Shown one piece after another: positions 8,361-17,150 of a stretch of DNA of 64,000 nucleotides (the first letter of the stretch is position 1; every line of letters begins with the position of its first letter). The notes under the pieces are model-generated. The model ran no database searches. It saw only the letters and a list, made by a program, of their open reading frames with translations, and had not been told where the DNA came from. Location of the stretch: the NCBI GenBank assembly GCA_021325275.1, contig JAJPHL010000032.1:101082-165081 (forward strand). Reading direction: 5' to 3'. This stretch comes from Terriglobia bacterium (GTDB lineage: Bacteria > Acidobacteriota > Terriglobia > JAJPHL01). Both the position numbers and the translations under genes were made by a program.

Positions 8361-10013
8361 ATGCCGTCATTCACAAATCGCTTACTCCTGAGCATCGCGT
8401 TATGCGCAGCATTGTCGGCGGCGCAATCGTCGTCCGGATCAAGTGGATCGAGCAGTGCCGGACAAAGCGGATCGGGTCAAGCTTCTTCCGGACAATCCGG
8501 ATCCGGCGCGCCCGCCGCGCCTGCCAATCCGAGTCCAGGCTGGGCGGAAACGGGACCCGCGCCGATACCCGCGCTGGGCCAAGGCGGCGGCGAGGGTGGC
8601 GGCGCTCCGGCGGTGAATCCGACGATCGCCGATTACCTCGCGCCCATCAGCAGAATGCGCTGGGGTCCCTTTTCCGTGCTCGGTTGGGACGCGTTCGCGT
8701 CGTGGTCGAATCAACCAATTGGATTGAATGGCAATACGGGACCGGCGCAACTCGCGACGATCAACGGCGTGCAACAGCCCACGCAAACGTTCGGCTATCA
8801 CATTGGCACGCAGATGGGCGCGCGTTGGCGCTGGGGCCGCGGCTTCATCGGACTGCAATACGCTCCCAGCGTCGACTATCAAAGCGCCACGGCCATTCGC
8901 CAGATCAATTGGCAAAACGTGTCGCTGGTGATGGACCGTCCTTTCCGGTTTGGAAAGTGGCGCTTCAGCATGGGCGTTCGTTCCGCGGCGGTGACGACCT
9001 ATGGCGAAATCTATAATCCGCCCACGCTCGTGCCGCTCACGGCGTTTCAAGTGCCGATCAGCAATATCGATTTGGTGGGACTGTTGAACGAACCCGAGCC
9101 GTTGCAGCCGCCCAAGCCGCAAGATCTATTCATGGCCACGCGCTTTTACACCGGCAGCGCGTCCATGGCGCTGACGCGCGAGATGGGCCCACGCGACAGT
9201 CTCAGTTTTTCCGTCGCCGCACAGTTGAATCACACGCTGAATTTCGGCCAAGACACAGGCAACCTGCTCAATTACCCGCAATCGAGCGGCGGCATCGCCG
9301 GACTCACGTATTCGCACAAAGTTTCGCCGCGCGCGCAGTGGAGCGTGCAAGCGCGCGAAACGCAGGTGTTCGGTCCCACCTTCTACGTGAATCGTACTTC
9401 GGAGCAATCGGTGCAACTGCTCTACAGTTGGACTCCGTGGCGGCGCTTCAGTTTTCAAGCCGGCGCCGGCCCGGGCCGCTTGGTAGAGCCGCAAGGCCTC
9501 GCGACCTTCACATACGTCGCTACCGCCACCGTCGCATTCACGCCATTCACTGGATCCACGATTGTGACCGGGTATTCGCGGCAGCTCGATCCCACCGGTT
9601 TTTCCGGCGGAACGCAGCAGAATCACATCAATCTCACATGGGCCGCGCCGCAGCCGAAGGGTCACAAGTGGCGGTACGGTTTGGTGACGAATTTCTTGCT
9701 CGGAAATTCCAGCCAAGGTCTGGGAGCACAGCCGGGAACGTATGCCACCGGCGCGAGTGCCAGCGTGATCGGTTCTTACTCGTATCCCATCACTCGCGCG
9801 ATGAGCCTCAGTGCGAACTACGGATACTTTTTCCAGCACCTCACCAACATTGCACCGGGCACGGCTTATCCGAGTCTTTTCCAACGCCACATCGCGTCGG
9901 TCGGCATCCACTATTCGTTCGGATTGCAAGGGGCCGGCGGCGGCGAACTCGGCGGAGCGAGTGGCGGCTTGATTCCCGGCGTCGGGAGCATCGGCCAGTC
10001 CATCCCCCGCTAG
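8361..10013 (+). CDS. Outer-membrane beta-barrel protein of the polysaccharide locus
   Basis: A 550-residue secreted protein of unknown function. After a signal peptide (about 1-21) come a Ser/Gly/Gln-rich linker (about 22-55) and many alternating amphipathic strands with aromatic girdle residues, ending in repeated barrel-like strands such as H-I-A-S-V-G-I-H-Y-S-F. I read it as a large beta-barrel, by pattern rather than family match. It lies 12 nt after the Wza-like gene and 48 nt before the sugar transferase. A role in polysaccharide secretion or surface attachment is likely from context. The C-terminus has no PEP-CTERM signal. Confidence 0.7.
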   Translation: MPSFTNRLLLSIALCAALSAAQSSSGSSGSSSAGQSGSGQASSGQSGSGAPAAPANPSPGWAETGPAPIPALGQGGGEGGGAPAVNPTIADYLAPISRMRWGPFSVLGWDAFASWSNQPIGLNGNTGPAQLATINGVQQPTQTFGYHIGTQMGARWRWGRGFIGLQYAPSVDYQSATAIRQINWQNVSLVMDRPFRFGKWRFSMGVRSAAVTTYGEIYNPPTLVPLTAFQVPISNIDLVGLLNEPEPLQPPKPQDLFMATRFYTGSASMALTREMGPRDSLSFSVAAQLNHTLNFGQDTGNLLNYPQSSGGIAGLTYSHKVSPRAQWSVQARETQVFGPTFYVNRTSEQSVQLLYSWTPWRRFSFQAGAGPGRLVEPQGLATFTYVATATVAFTPFTGSTIVTGYSRQLDPTGFSGGTQQNHINLTWAAPQPKGHKWRYGLVTNFLLGNSSQGLGAQPGTYATGASASVIGSYSYPITRAMSLSANYGYFFQHLTNIAPGTAYPSLFQRHIASVGIHYSFGLQGAGGGELGGASGGLIPGVGSIGQSIPR

Positions 10014-10061
10014 AGCGTCTGAGATGTTGATATCGATGTTGGATTCGGGTCCATCGCGGAC

Positions 10062-11462
10062 ATGCTGAAAATCCTAAGCCGCTACGTATCGCTAAAGACC
10101 TTGCTGCTGCTGGTCACCGAGGTCTTTTGGATTGCCGCGGCCTTGACGATCCTCGGCAATCTCTACGCGCGTTACGTCATCCATTGGCCGGAAGGCGTCG
10201 ACGTGCCGTTTCTCGCCATCCGCATCGCATTGATCACCTTGGTTTTTCAGGTGAGCATGTACTACAACGATCTCTACGATCTCGACGTGGTGAACTCGCG
10301 GCAGGAATTGCTGATTCGCATCCTGCAAAGTTTCGGCGTGGCCTGCCTGGTGCTGGTGCCCGTCTTCCTGATTTTCCCGAAGATGGTGATCCATTCGAGC
10401 AACGTGGTGGCGGCCGGCGTCGTGATCGGCGTGCTGATCCTGTTGGGATGGCGCATGTTGATCACCATGGCGTATCGCTTGTACGAAGTGCCCAAGCGCG
10501 TAATCATTCTCGGCACTGGTCCTCTGGCGATGGACATGGTGAAGGCGCTGAAAGCGCGCACCGATCTCGGACTGAAGATCACCGGGCTGATCTCGGCCAC
10601 GTCCGAGGCGCCCGCGGAACCGCCGGAAGGCGTGGCCATCTTGGGATCGATGGACAAGCTCGAGCAGCTCGCCGATCAAGTAGGCGTTGATCGCGTCGTG
10701 GTGGCGCTCTCCGACCGCCGAGGGACGCTGCCGATCCGTGAATTGCTGGCGCTGAAATTGCGCGGCGTTGAAATCGACGACGCGCACTCGTTCTACGAAA
10801 AAGTCACCGGAAAAATTCGCACCACCGCCTTGCCGCCCAGTTGGCTGGTGTTCGGCGAGGGTTTTCAGGAACTGGCGCGCAAAGTCCGCCACAAACAGGT
10901 TCTCGATTTCTTCCTGGCGTTGATTGCCTCGGTTCCCGCGCTGCCGATTTCCGCTGTGGTCGCGCTGATCGTGAAGTTCGATTCCAAGGGCCCCGTGCTT
11001 TTCAAGCAAGAGCGCGTCGGTTATCGCGGAAAAACTTTCATGATGTACAAATTCCGCACGATGCGCACCGACGCCGAAGCGGTGGGCGGGCCGCAATGGG
11101 CGTCCGAGGACGATCCGCGAATCACACGCGTCGGCCGTTGGCTGCGCAAGACGCGTCTCGACGAGATTCCGCAACTGTGGAATGTGCTGCGCGGAGAAGT
11201 CAGCATCGTGGGACCGCGCGCGGAACGGCCGCACTTCGTGCAAATGTTGAGCGAGCAATTGAACTACTACGCCGAGCGTCACGTGGTGCGTCCGGGCATC
11301 ACGGGATGGGCGCAAATCCGCTACCCATATGGCTCGTCGGTGGAAGACGCGCTGCAAAAGTTGCAATACGATTTGTTCTACATCAAGAACTGTTCGCTGA
11401 TTCTCGACTTCTTGATCATGTTCGAGACGGCGAAAGTAGTCTTGTTCGGTCGCGGGCGGTAG
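10062..11462 (+). CDS. Exopolysaccharide priming glycosyltransferase (EpsB_2/TIGR03013-like)
   Basis: A 466-residue membrane enzyme that should transfer a sugar-1-phosphate from a UDP-sugar to undecaprenyl phosphate, the first step of repeat-unit assembly. Four N-terminal membrane segments (about residues 10-130) precede a Rossmann-like central domain (V-I-I-L-G-T-G-P at about 147). The C-terminal bacterial sugar transferase domain has [14 protein letters not shown] and the R-P-G-I-T-G-W-A-Q motif. This subfamily is known from exosortase-containing genomes, which matches the neighbours. The stop codon TAG lies in the loop of a strong hairpin. Confidence 0.88.
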   Translation: MLKILSRYVSLKTLLLLVTEVFWIAAALTILGNLYARYVIHWPEGVDVPFLAIRIALITLVFQVSMYYNDLYDLDVVNSRQELLIRILQSFGVACLVLVPVFLIFPKMVIHSSNVVAAGVVIGVLILLGWRMLITMAYRLYEVPKRVIILGTGPLAMDMVKALKARTDLGLKITGLISATSEAPAEPPEGVAILGSMDKLEQLADQVGVDRVVVALSDRRGTLPIRELLALKLRGVEIDDAHSFYEKVTGKIRTTALPPSWLVFGEGFQELARKVRHKQVLDFFLALIASVPALPISAVVALIVKFDSKGPVLFKQERVGYRGKTFMMYKFRTMRTDAEAVGGPQWASEDDPRITRVGRWLRKTRLDEIPQLWNVLRGEVSIVGPRAERPHFVQMLSEQLNYYAERHVVRPGITGWAQIRYPYGSSVEDALQKLQYDLFYIKNCSLILDFLIMFETAKVVLFGRGR

Positions 11463-11471
11463 CCGCCCGCG
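11451..11471 (+). terminator. Hairpin with the stop codon as its loop
   Basis: CGCGGGCGG (11451-11459) and CCGCCCGCG (11463-11471) are perfectly complementary. The 3-nt loop between them is TAG, the stop codon of the sugar transferase. There is no T-run downstream, so it is not a classical intrinsic terminator. It may protect the 3' end or slow ribosomes at termination. Confidence 0.5.
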
Positions 11472-11487
11472 GGCTTGGGAATTCACT

Positions 11488-13881
11488 ATGAATCGGCGCC
11501 TCTTCCTTCAACTCGCGGGAGCCGCTTTTGCCGCACGCGGGTCCGCGCAAACCGCGCCGCGACTCCTCTCGAGCACGTGGCCCGCGCGATGGGTCGTGGT
11601 TCCCGGAACGTCACCGCACGAATACGGCGTCTATCATTTCCGCCGCACCTTCGGACTCGACACCGTGCCGAAGCCGTTTCTCGTGCACGTGAGCGCCGAC
11701 AATCGCTATCGCCTTTTCGTGAACGGTAAGTTGGCGTCGGCCGGCCCCGCGCGCGGCGACTTAAATCATTGGCGCTATGAAACCGTCGATCTCGCGCCCC
11801 TCCTGCGCGAAGGGCCCAACGTTTTGGCGGCGGTGGTGTGGAACGACGGTCCTTACACCGCGGTCGCGCAGTTCACTTCGCAAACCGGATTTCTCATGTG
11901 CGGCGATTCCGACGAATCGAAGCTCGTCAACACCGGACCCGATTGGTACGGCATCGCTAATCGCGCGTATCAACCGCTGCGTTTGGGTAATGCGCTCTCC
12001 GCGTACTCCGCGATTCCTCCCGGTGAGCTCGTGGAAGGCTCGGCATATCCGTGGGGATGGGAACGGCTGGGATTCAACGACAACATGTGGCGCGGCGCCG
12101 TGGCTGTCGATCGCGGCGCCGGATCGCCGCGCGATGTCCGCGACGGCCCGAATCGTTGGATGCTGGTCGAGCGCACGATTCCGCAGATGGAAGAAACGCC
12201 GCAGCGCTTTGCGACTGTGCGTCAACAATCGGGCGCGCGAATTCCCGCGGCCTATCCCGAGAAGTCCGCGAGTTTCCAAGTGCCCGCGAAAACCACGGCG
12301 CACTTCCTGCTCGATCAAGGGCATCTCACCACCGCGTTTCCGGAACTCCTGGTGAGCGGCGGCGCGGGCGCGCGCGTCACAATGCGCTACGCCGAATCGC
12401 TTTATCTACCCGGCGAAACGCCGGAGAAGCCGTCGCATGACAAAGGAAATCGCAACGACGTGGACGGCAAACTCTTCTTCGGCGCCACGGATGTTTTCAA
12501 TCCCGACGGCGAACGCAATCGACTGTTCCGTCCGCTCTACTGGCGGACGTTCCGCTACGTCGACGTGGCGATCGATACGCAAAACGATCCGCTGACGATC
12601 GAAGATTTGAGCTCGGTCTACACAGGTTATCCGTTCGAAAGAAAAGCCCGCTTCGAAGCCAACGAGGGAGATGCCGAGCTACAAAAGGTTTTGGAAGTCG
12701 GCTGGCGCACCGCGCGCCTCTGCGCGCACGAAACCTACATGGATTGCCCATACTACGAGCAACTCCAATACGCCGGCGACACGCGCGTGCAATGCCTCGT
12801 CTCGCTCTACAATTCCGGCGACTCGCGACTGATGCGCTCGGCCATCGAGCATTTGGACGCCTCGCGCACGTCGGAAGGCGCTACGCTTTCCCGCGCGCCT
12901 TCGGCGCTTCAGCAATACATCCCCGGGTTTTCGCTCTGGTGGATCGGTATGGTCCACGACTATTGGATGTACGCCGCACACACGCCCGACCAGTTGGCGT
13001 TTGTCGCGGCGATGGTCCCCGGAGTACGCGCGGTGCTCGAGTTTTTTGCGTCGCATCAGCGCGTCGATGGATCGCTGGGGCCGATGCCGTGGTGGAATTA
13101 CGTCGACTGGGTTGAAAAATGGTCCGGCGGCGTTCCACCGCGCGGGGAGAACGGCAATTCCGCGCCGCAAGATTTGCAATTACTGATGGCCCTCGATTGG
13201 GCGTCCCATCTGGAAACAGCGTTTGGAAGAAAATCGCGCGCCGCGGAAAATGCCGCGGCCGCCGACACGCTGCGCGCGACGATCAAGCGTCTGTATTGGG
13301 ATGAAAAGCGTGGACTCTTCGCCGACACGCCGACGCACGACGTTTTTTCGCAGCACTCGAACGCCTTGGCCGTGCTTTCGCGGACGGCGACGGACTCGCA
13401 CGCGGTGATGGAAAAAGCTTTGGCGTCAGGTTCGGGACTAGCGCAGTGCTCAGTGTATTTCAAATACTACTTGCACCAAGCGATGACGCAAGCGGGACTC
13501 GGCGACCGTTACCTCGACATGCTCGCGCCGTGGAAGGAACAATTGGCGTTGGGCGTGACGACGTGGCCGGAAGAATTTCGCACCACGTCGCGCTCCGATT
13601 GTCACGCCTGGGGCGCGAGTCCCAACATTGAATTGTTCCGCACCGTGCTGGGCGTCGACTCGCTGGCGCCGGGATTCTCTCGCGTGCTGATCGCCCCGCA
13701 TCTCGGAAAACTCACGCGCGCTTCGGGTACGATCCCGCATCCGAAAGGCGAAATCTCCGTGCGCCTCGATGCCGGCGCGGCGAAACCATCCGCACAAATC
13801 GTGCTGCCCGCGGGCGTGGACGGCGAACTGCGCTGGAAGGGAATCACGAAAGCGTTGGTCGCCGGGAAAAACGAGATCTGA
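11488..13881 (+). CDS. Secreted alpha-L-rhamnosidase (GH78-like)
   Basis: A 797-residue glycoside hydrolase predicted to remove terminal alpha-L-rhamnose. The N-terminus MNRRLFLQLAGAAFAARG is a short Tat-type signal. A carbohydrate-binding N-terminal domain is followed by the (alpha/alpha)6 barrel. The GH78 signature appears as D-C-P-Y-Y-E-Q with Asp419 and Glu424 in the places of the usual D-C-P-x-R-D-E acidic pair. The C-terminal beta domain contains the S-H-A-W-G-like box as C-H-A-W-G-A-S-P. It begins 25 nt after the sugar transferase, so it may be co-transcribed and act on the local polysaccharide. That functional link is inference. Confidence 0.85.
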   Translation: MNRRLFLQLAGAAFAARGSAQTAPRLLSSTWPARWVVVPGTSPHEYGVYHFRRTFGLDTVPKPFLVHVSADNRYRLFVNGKLASAGPARGDLNHWRYETVDLAPLLREGPNVLAAVVWNDGPYTAVAQFTSQTGFLMCGDSDESKLVNTGPDWYGIANRAYQPLRLGNALSAYSAIPPGELVEGSAYPWGWERLGFNDNMWRGAVAVDRGAGSPRDVRDGPNRWMLVERTIPQMEETPQRFATVRQQSGARIPAAYPEKSASFQVPAKTTAHFLLDQGHLTTAFPELLVSGGAGARVTMRYAESLYLPGETPEKPSHDKGNRNDVDGKLFFGATDVFNPDGERNRLFRPLYWRTFRYVDVAIDTQNDPLTIEDLSSVYTGYPFERKARFEANEGDAELQKVLEVGWRTARLCAHETYMDCPYYEQLQYAGDTRVQCLVSLYNSGDSRLMRSAIEHLDASRTSEGATLSRAPSALQQYIPGFSLWWIGMVHDYWMYAAHTPDQLAFVAAMVPGVRAVLEFFASHQRVDGSLGPMPWWNYVDWVEKWSGGVPPRGENGNSAPQDLQLLMALDWASHLETAFGRKSRAAENAAAADTLRATIKRLYWDEKRGLFADTPTHDVFSQHSNALAVLSRTATDSHAVMEKALASGSGLAQCSVYFKYYLHQAMTQAGLGDRYLDMLAPWKEQLALGVTTWPEEFRTTSRSDCHAWGASPNIELFRTVLGVDSLAPGFSRVLIAPHLGKLTRASGTIPHPKGEISVRLDAGAAKPSAQIVLPAGVDGELRWKGITKALVAGKNEI

Positions 13882-13884
13882 CGT

Positions 13885-14772
13885 CTACGCCAACGCGAGA
13901 TTCAAATTCTCGATCGCCTCGTCGACTTCAGCCGTGTTTTTGAAACCCACGGTGACCGAGTCCACGCCGGCATTGCGGAACGCCTGACGCATGGCTGCTT
14001 GACGGTCTTCGCGTTTAGTGAACGCGCCTTCGCCGATTAGCTTCATGCTGATCACGCCCATGCCTTCCGACTTTACCTGCTTCACGTGACTCACAACTTC
14101 CGGCACGTTGCCCAGACCTTTCGTGTCGAAGTCCTCGGCATCCATCTTTGTGCCGTTGTGATTCATGCGGATCATCGCGATTTCCAGCCACTTGTTGCCC
14201 GGGAAGCGCCGCAACGCCGGCAGTCCATGGACGCTCGCGCCGTGCCCGACGATCTGTTGCTTATGTTTGGCTTCGAGCACGGCGTCCTGCCAGCGCCCGG
14301 TGTCGGTGGGCCAGGTCGCCACGTGCTGATAGTGCAGCAGCATGATGTCGAAGTAATCGGTGTTGGCGAGTTTGCGCAATTCGTCGAACTTTTCCTGCGG
14401 ATCGACGCCTTCGTGCGTCGTGGTCACCTTCGACATCAGCCGATAACTGTCGCGCGGAATGCCCTTGAGCGCCACGCCCAACATCCGGTGCATGTCGCCG
14501 TAGGATTCCGCCGTCTCGAAGAAACGGATGCCGTTGTCGTAGGCGTATCGCACGAGGCGCGTGAACTGATCCTGACCCAAGTCGCGCTGCACCTTTCCAC
14601 TAAATGTGCCGGTGCCGAAGGCGAGGCGCGTCACTTTCACATTGGATTTGCCGAGCGTCACCCAATCGGTAGCTTTCGCGCCCGCTGCGACAAGCGGGAG
14701 TCCGGTGGCGGCGATGGTGCCGGCGGCGAGGCCGGTCTTTAGGAAGTGGCGGCGAGAGAGGTGATGTTCCAC
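13885..14772 (-). CDS. Tat-exported aldo/keto reductase
   Basis: A 295-residue NADPH-type oxidoreductase of the AKR superfamily. I start it at the GTG at 14772, which has GGAGG four bases upstream and opens directly into the Tat motif SRRHFLK and a hydrophobic stretch. Longer forms would bury that signal. The catalytic Tyr is in the F-F-E-T-A-E-S-Y-G motif and the barrel continues with D-I-M-L-L-H-Y. The C-terminal part matches AKR proteins that lack a ferredoxin tail. Export of an AKR by Tat is common in acidobacteria and planctomycetes, as I recall. Its stop faces that of the rhamnosidase 3 nt away, with no terminator between. Confidence 0.85.
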   Translation of the reverse strand: MEHHLSRRHFLKTGLAAGTIAATGLPLVAAGAKATDWVTLGKSNVKVTRLAFGTGTFSGKVQRDLGQDQFTRLVRYAYDNGIRFFETAESYGDMHRMLGVALKGIPRDSYRLMSKVTTTHEGVDPQEKFDELRKLANTDYFDIMLLHYQHVATWPTDTGRWQDAVLEAKHKQQIVGHGASVHGLPALRRFPGNKWLEIAMIRMNHNGTKMDAEDFDTKGLGNVPEVVSHVKQVKSEGMGVISMKLIGEGAFTKREDRQAAMRQAFRNAGVDSVTVGFKNTAEVDEAIENLNLALA

Positions 14773-14808
14773 AATTCCTCCAATGTTCGCGATTATATGC
14801 GGTCTTGG

Positions 14809-14829
14809 AACACGGAGGACACGGAAAAA
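14809..14829. repeat. Left arm of a 21-bp inverted repeat bracketing tRNA-Leu
   Basis: This 21-nt word, built on ACACGGAGGACACGG, recurs as its exact reverse complement at 15027-15047. A looser relative (ACGGAAAGACACGG) follows at 14839-14852. Such ACGGA-type words form dispersed repeats in many genomes. Confidence 0.7.
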
Positions 14830-14908
14830 ACCATTCGCACGGAAAGACACGGAAGAGACCAACCAAACACCAACGGCCATCAGTTGTCTGATGGCCGTCG
14901 ATAAAACT

Positions 14909-14995
14909 TGGTGCCCAAGAGAGGACTCGAACCTCCACTCCCTTGCGAGAACTAGGACCTGAACCTAGCGCGTCTGCCAGTTCCGCCACTTGGGC
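14909..14995 (-). tRNA. tRNA-Leu (CAG anticodon), CCA encoded
   Basis: On the minus strand the gene starts GCCCAAG at 14995-14989 and ends with the matching CTTGGGC at 14919-14913. Discriminator A and an encoded CCA (14911-14909) follow. The anticodon arm CTAGG-TTCAGGT-CCTAG gives anticodon CAG. A long variable arm (CTCGCAAGGGAG region) marks it as a class II leucine tRNA, and the T arm reads GAGG-TTCGAGTCC. All stems pair. It reads CUG leucine codons, which are frequent in this GC-rich DNA. Confidence 0.97.
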
Positions 14996-15009
14996 AACGA
15001 CAAGCTTTT

Positions 15010-15015
15010 ATTGTA
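15010..15015 (-). promoter_or_regulatory. Probable -10 box of the tRNA-Leu gene
   Basis: TACAAT on the minus strand ends 14 nt before the mature tRNA 5' end, a normal distance for a stable RNA promoter. No good -35 box is visible at 16-18 nt; that region overlaps the right arm of the inverted repeat. Confidence 0.45.
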
Positions 15016-15026
15016 TCGCACTTCGC

Positions 15027-15047
15027 TTTTTCCGTGTCCTCCGTGTT
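15027..15047. repeat. Right arm of the inverted repeat bracketing tRNA-Leu
   Basis: Exact 21-nt reverse complement of 14809-14829. A degenerate extra copy (CTGTGTTCTCCGTGTG) follows to about 15073. The two arms enclose 197 nt containing only the tRNA and its promoter. Confidence 0.7.
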
Positions 15048-15087
15048 GACGGTTTTTCTGTGTTCTCCGTGTGCCAAACACGCCAAG

Positions 15088-15849
15088 CTACATAGTCTGC
15101 CTGTACCGCCGGAACGCCACCGTAGCCATCACACCGAAGAACGTGGTATATCCGGCCAGCGCCGCGAGACGCCATACAAACCAATCGTTGCCTTCGAAAC
15201 CGCCGCGCGCGATCGTCACCGCCCAGTCGACAGGATTGTACTTGCACACGGTTTGAATCCACGGCGGCATCAGTTGCTTCGCCATGATCATGCTCGAAAG
15301 ATAAATCATCGGCAGCATGGTGAAGTTTAGGACCGCGAACATCGTCTCCTGACGCCGCGTGAGAATCGCCATGGCGTTGGAGAGTCCGGCCATGCCGCCG
15401 CCCAAGAGCGCCGCCGCGATGATCACCGCCGCAAAGCTGATGATATGCGCCTTGGGACGCGCGCCCAAGATCATCGCCACGCCAAGGATCACACACGATT
15501 GAACGCCCACCGTCATGCAGGCGTGCGTGACGCGTGCAATGATCAACGCGCTGCGCGTCACCGGCGTGGCCAGGAAGCGATCCACCACGCCGCGGTCGAT
15601 ATCGTTCAGCAATCCCATGCCGGCGTAGCCCGATCCGAACAGCGCCGACATGATGGCGATGCCCGGCGCCAGGAATTGCACGTAGCTCGATCCGAACGCG
15701 CCGAGCATGGTGATTTTTCCGAACAACTGGCTGAACAGGAGCATCCAGGTAATCGGCTGCACAATCGAAACCACCAGGAAAATCGGCATGCGCAGCGTGA
15801 TGCGCCATTGCCGCATCAACAAATGGAAAACATCGAGGATGAATTTCAT
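15088..15849 (-). CDS. ABC-2 type transporter permease (drug-exporter DrrB-like)
   Basis: A 253-residue inner-membrane protein with about six hydrophobic segments and the ABC-2 family pattern P-G-I-A-I-M-S-A-L-F-G followed by a conserved D-R-G-V-V-D-R-F-L-A-T-P-V-T-R coupling helix. It should form the export channel with the ATPase encoded just upstream (10-nt gap). The substrate is unknown; DrrAB-type pairs export drugs, lipids or glycoconjugates. Confidence 0.88.
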   Translation of the reverse strand: MKFILDVFHLLMRQWRITLRMPIFLVVSIVQPITWMLLFSQLFGKITMLGAFGSSYVQFLAPGIAIMSALFGSGYAGMGLLNDIDRGVVDRFLATPVTRSALIIARVTHACMTVGVQSCVILGVAMILGARPKAHIISFAAVIIAAALLGGGMAGLSNAMAILTRRQETMFAVLNFTMLPMIYLSSMIMAKQLMPPWIQTVCKYNPVDWAVTIARGGFEGNDWFVWRLAALAGYTTFFGVMATVAFRRYRQTM

Positions 15850-15859
15850 TTTTGCTCCT

Positions 15860-16879
15860 TTACTTGGCTCCCGGCTTTGCGGTTCTCATGGCGGCCGGCA
15901 CCGGACCACGCGGTCCGGCTGCTCCCGCCGCATCTGCCTTGGTAAACGATTTTCCGGTGACGCTCAGATACACCTCGTCGAGCGACGGCCGGCTCATCGC
16001 CACGTGCGACACGGGCAACCCGGCCGCCTCCAGCGCCGCGATTAGCTTGGGAATCACGTGCGCGCCTTCCTCGGCTTGCGCCGAGCACGTTTGTCCCTCG
16101 CGAATCACGTTGGACAAGCCGGGCGTCGAGCGCAACAATTGCGCGGCCGCTTCGGCGTCGTGTCCCACGGCGATTTCCACTTGCACGATGTCGCCGCGCA
16201 GCGTGGCCTTCAGTTCGTTCGGGGTCCCTTGGGCGACAATCTTTCCACCGTCGACAATCGCCAGACGGTCGCACAAGCGATCGGCTTCCTCCAAATAATG
16301 CGTTGTCACGAGAATCGTCATGCCGCCGTCTTTCGCCAGACGTTCGAGTTCGCGCCACATCACCGCGCGGCTCTCTGGATCCAATCCCGTCGTCGGCTCA
16401 TCGAGCACCAGGATTTTCGGACGATGCACCAGGCCCATCGCCACGTCGAGGCGCCGCTTCATGCCGCCCGAATAGGTTTGGGTGACACGCTTCGCGGCGC
16501 TTTCGAGATCGAAAAGCTTCAGCAATTCGTCGACGCGGTTGTCGAGCGCCGCACCGGAGTGTCCGTAAAGCTGACCTTGCAGGTGCAGATTCTCGCGGCC
16601 CGTCGCCAAGAAATCCACCGTGGTGTTTTGCGAGACGTAACCGATTCGCCGGCGCACTTCCACCGGATCGGCGGCTACGTCGACGCCGTCGACTTCCACG
16701 CGTCCTTCCGTGGCGCTGGAAAGCGTCACGATGATTCGCACGGTAGTGGATTTGCCCGCGCCGTTGGGCCCGAGCAAGCCGAAGATCTCGCCTTGACGCA
16801 CGGAAAAGGTTAAGCCCTTCAAAGCTTCGACTCCACCGGCGTAAGTTTTCTTCAGATCGCGAACATTGATGGCATCCAT
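15860..16879 (-). CDS. ABC transporter ATP-binding protein (DrrA-like)
   Basis: A 339-residue ATPase. Walker [10 protein letters not shown] is at about 38-46, the Q-loop is at Y-V-S-Q-N, the signature is YSGGMKRR and Walker B is [14 protein letters not shown]-terminal extension of about 110 residues, with E-G-A-H-V-I-P and P-S-L-D-E-V-Y-L motifs, is the DrrA-type regulatory domain. The last 30 residues are Ala/Pro/Gly-rich. It forms a two-gene operon with the permease. A TATACT box on the minus strand at 16941-16946 is a plausible -10 with a leader of about 55 nt. Confidence 0.92.
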   Translation of the reverse strand: MDAINVRDLKKTYAGGVEALKGLTFSVRQGEIFGLLGPNGAGKSTTVRIIVTLSSATEGRVEVDGVDVAADPVEVRRRIGYVSQNTTVDFLATGRENLHLQGQLYGHSGAALDNRVDELLKLFDLESAAKRVTQTYSGGMKRRLDVAMGLVHRPKILVLDEPTTGLDPESRAVMWRELERLAKDGGMTILVTTHYLEEADRLCDRLAIVDGGKIVAQGTPNELKATLRGDIVQVEIAVGHDAEAAAQLLRSTPGLSNVIREGQTCSAQAEEGAHVIPKLIAALEAAGLPVSHVAMSRPSLDEVYLSVTGKSFTKADAAGAAGPRGPVPAAMRTAKPGAK

Positions 16880-16916
16880 TCAAAAACCCCTTTGTTTTGA
16901 AGCAGTTGAGCCCCAC

Positions 16917-16945
16917 TTGACAAACACACGCGTTCGTGGTAGTAT
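16917..16945 (+). promoter_or_regulatory. Near-consensus sigma-70 promoter with no gene downstream
   Basis: TTGACA at 16917-16922 and TAGTAT at 16940-16945 are separated by 17 nt, the best housekeeping promoter I saw in the window. It points right, away from the ABC operon, into a gene-free region and then antisense to the gene at 17149-17526. It overlaps the reverse-strand TATACT box, so the two promoters would interfere. The product could be a small RNA. Confidence 0.5.
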
Positions 16946-17118
16946 AAAAAAAATCGCGTTTTTTCGCACCACTCAGCGCAGAAAATCCCCAACAAAGTCA
17001 ATCGCCAGACAGGGTCTCGCACTTCTCCGTGCGTGTCAACCGAAAAACCAAGTTCCCGAAAAACCAAGTTCGGAGGCCCGAGTCAAGAACACCGGGAACA
17101 CACGCTGACCGTCCGCTT

Positions 17119-17150
17119 CCAATCTGTGTAATCTGTGCAATCTGTGGATT
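17119..17150. repeat. Short tandem repeat of an AATCTGTG-type word
   Basis: The word TCTGTGxAA recurs three times in about 30 nt (ATCTGTGTAATCTGTGCAATCT is the visible pattern, slightly trimmed here as TCTGTG units). It lies just after the stop of the 17149 gene on the opposite strand. Upstream, at 17040-17055 and 17057-17072, a 16-nt direct repeat (CCGAAAAACCAAGTTC) is also present. Neither has an obvious function. Confidence 0.4.
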
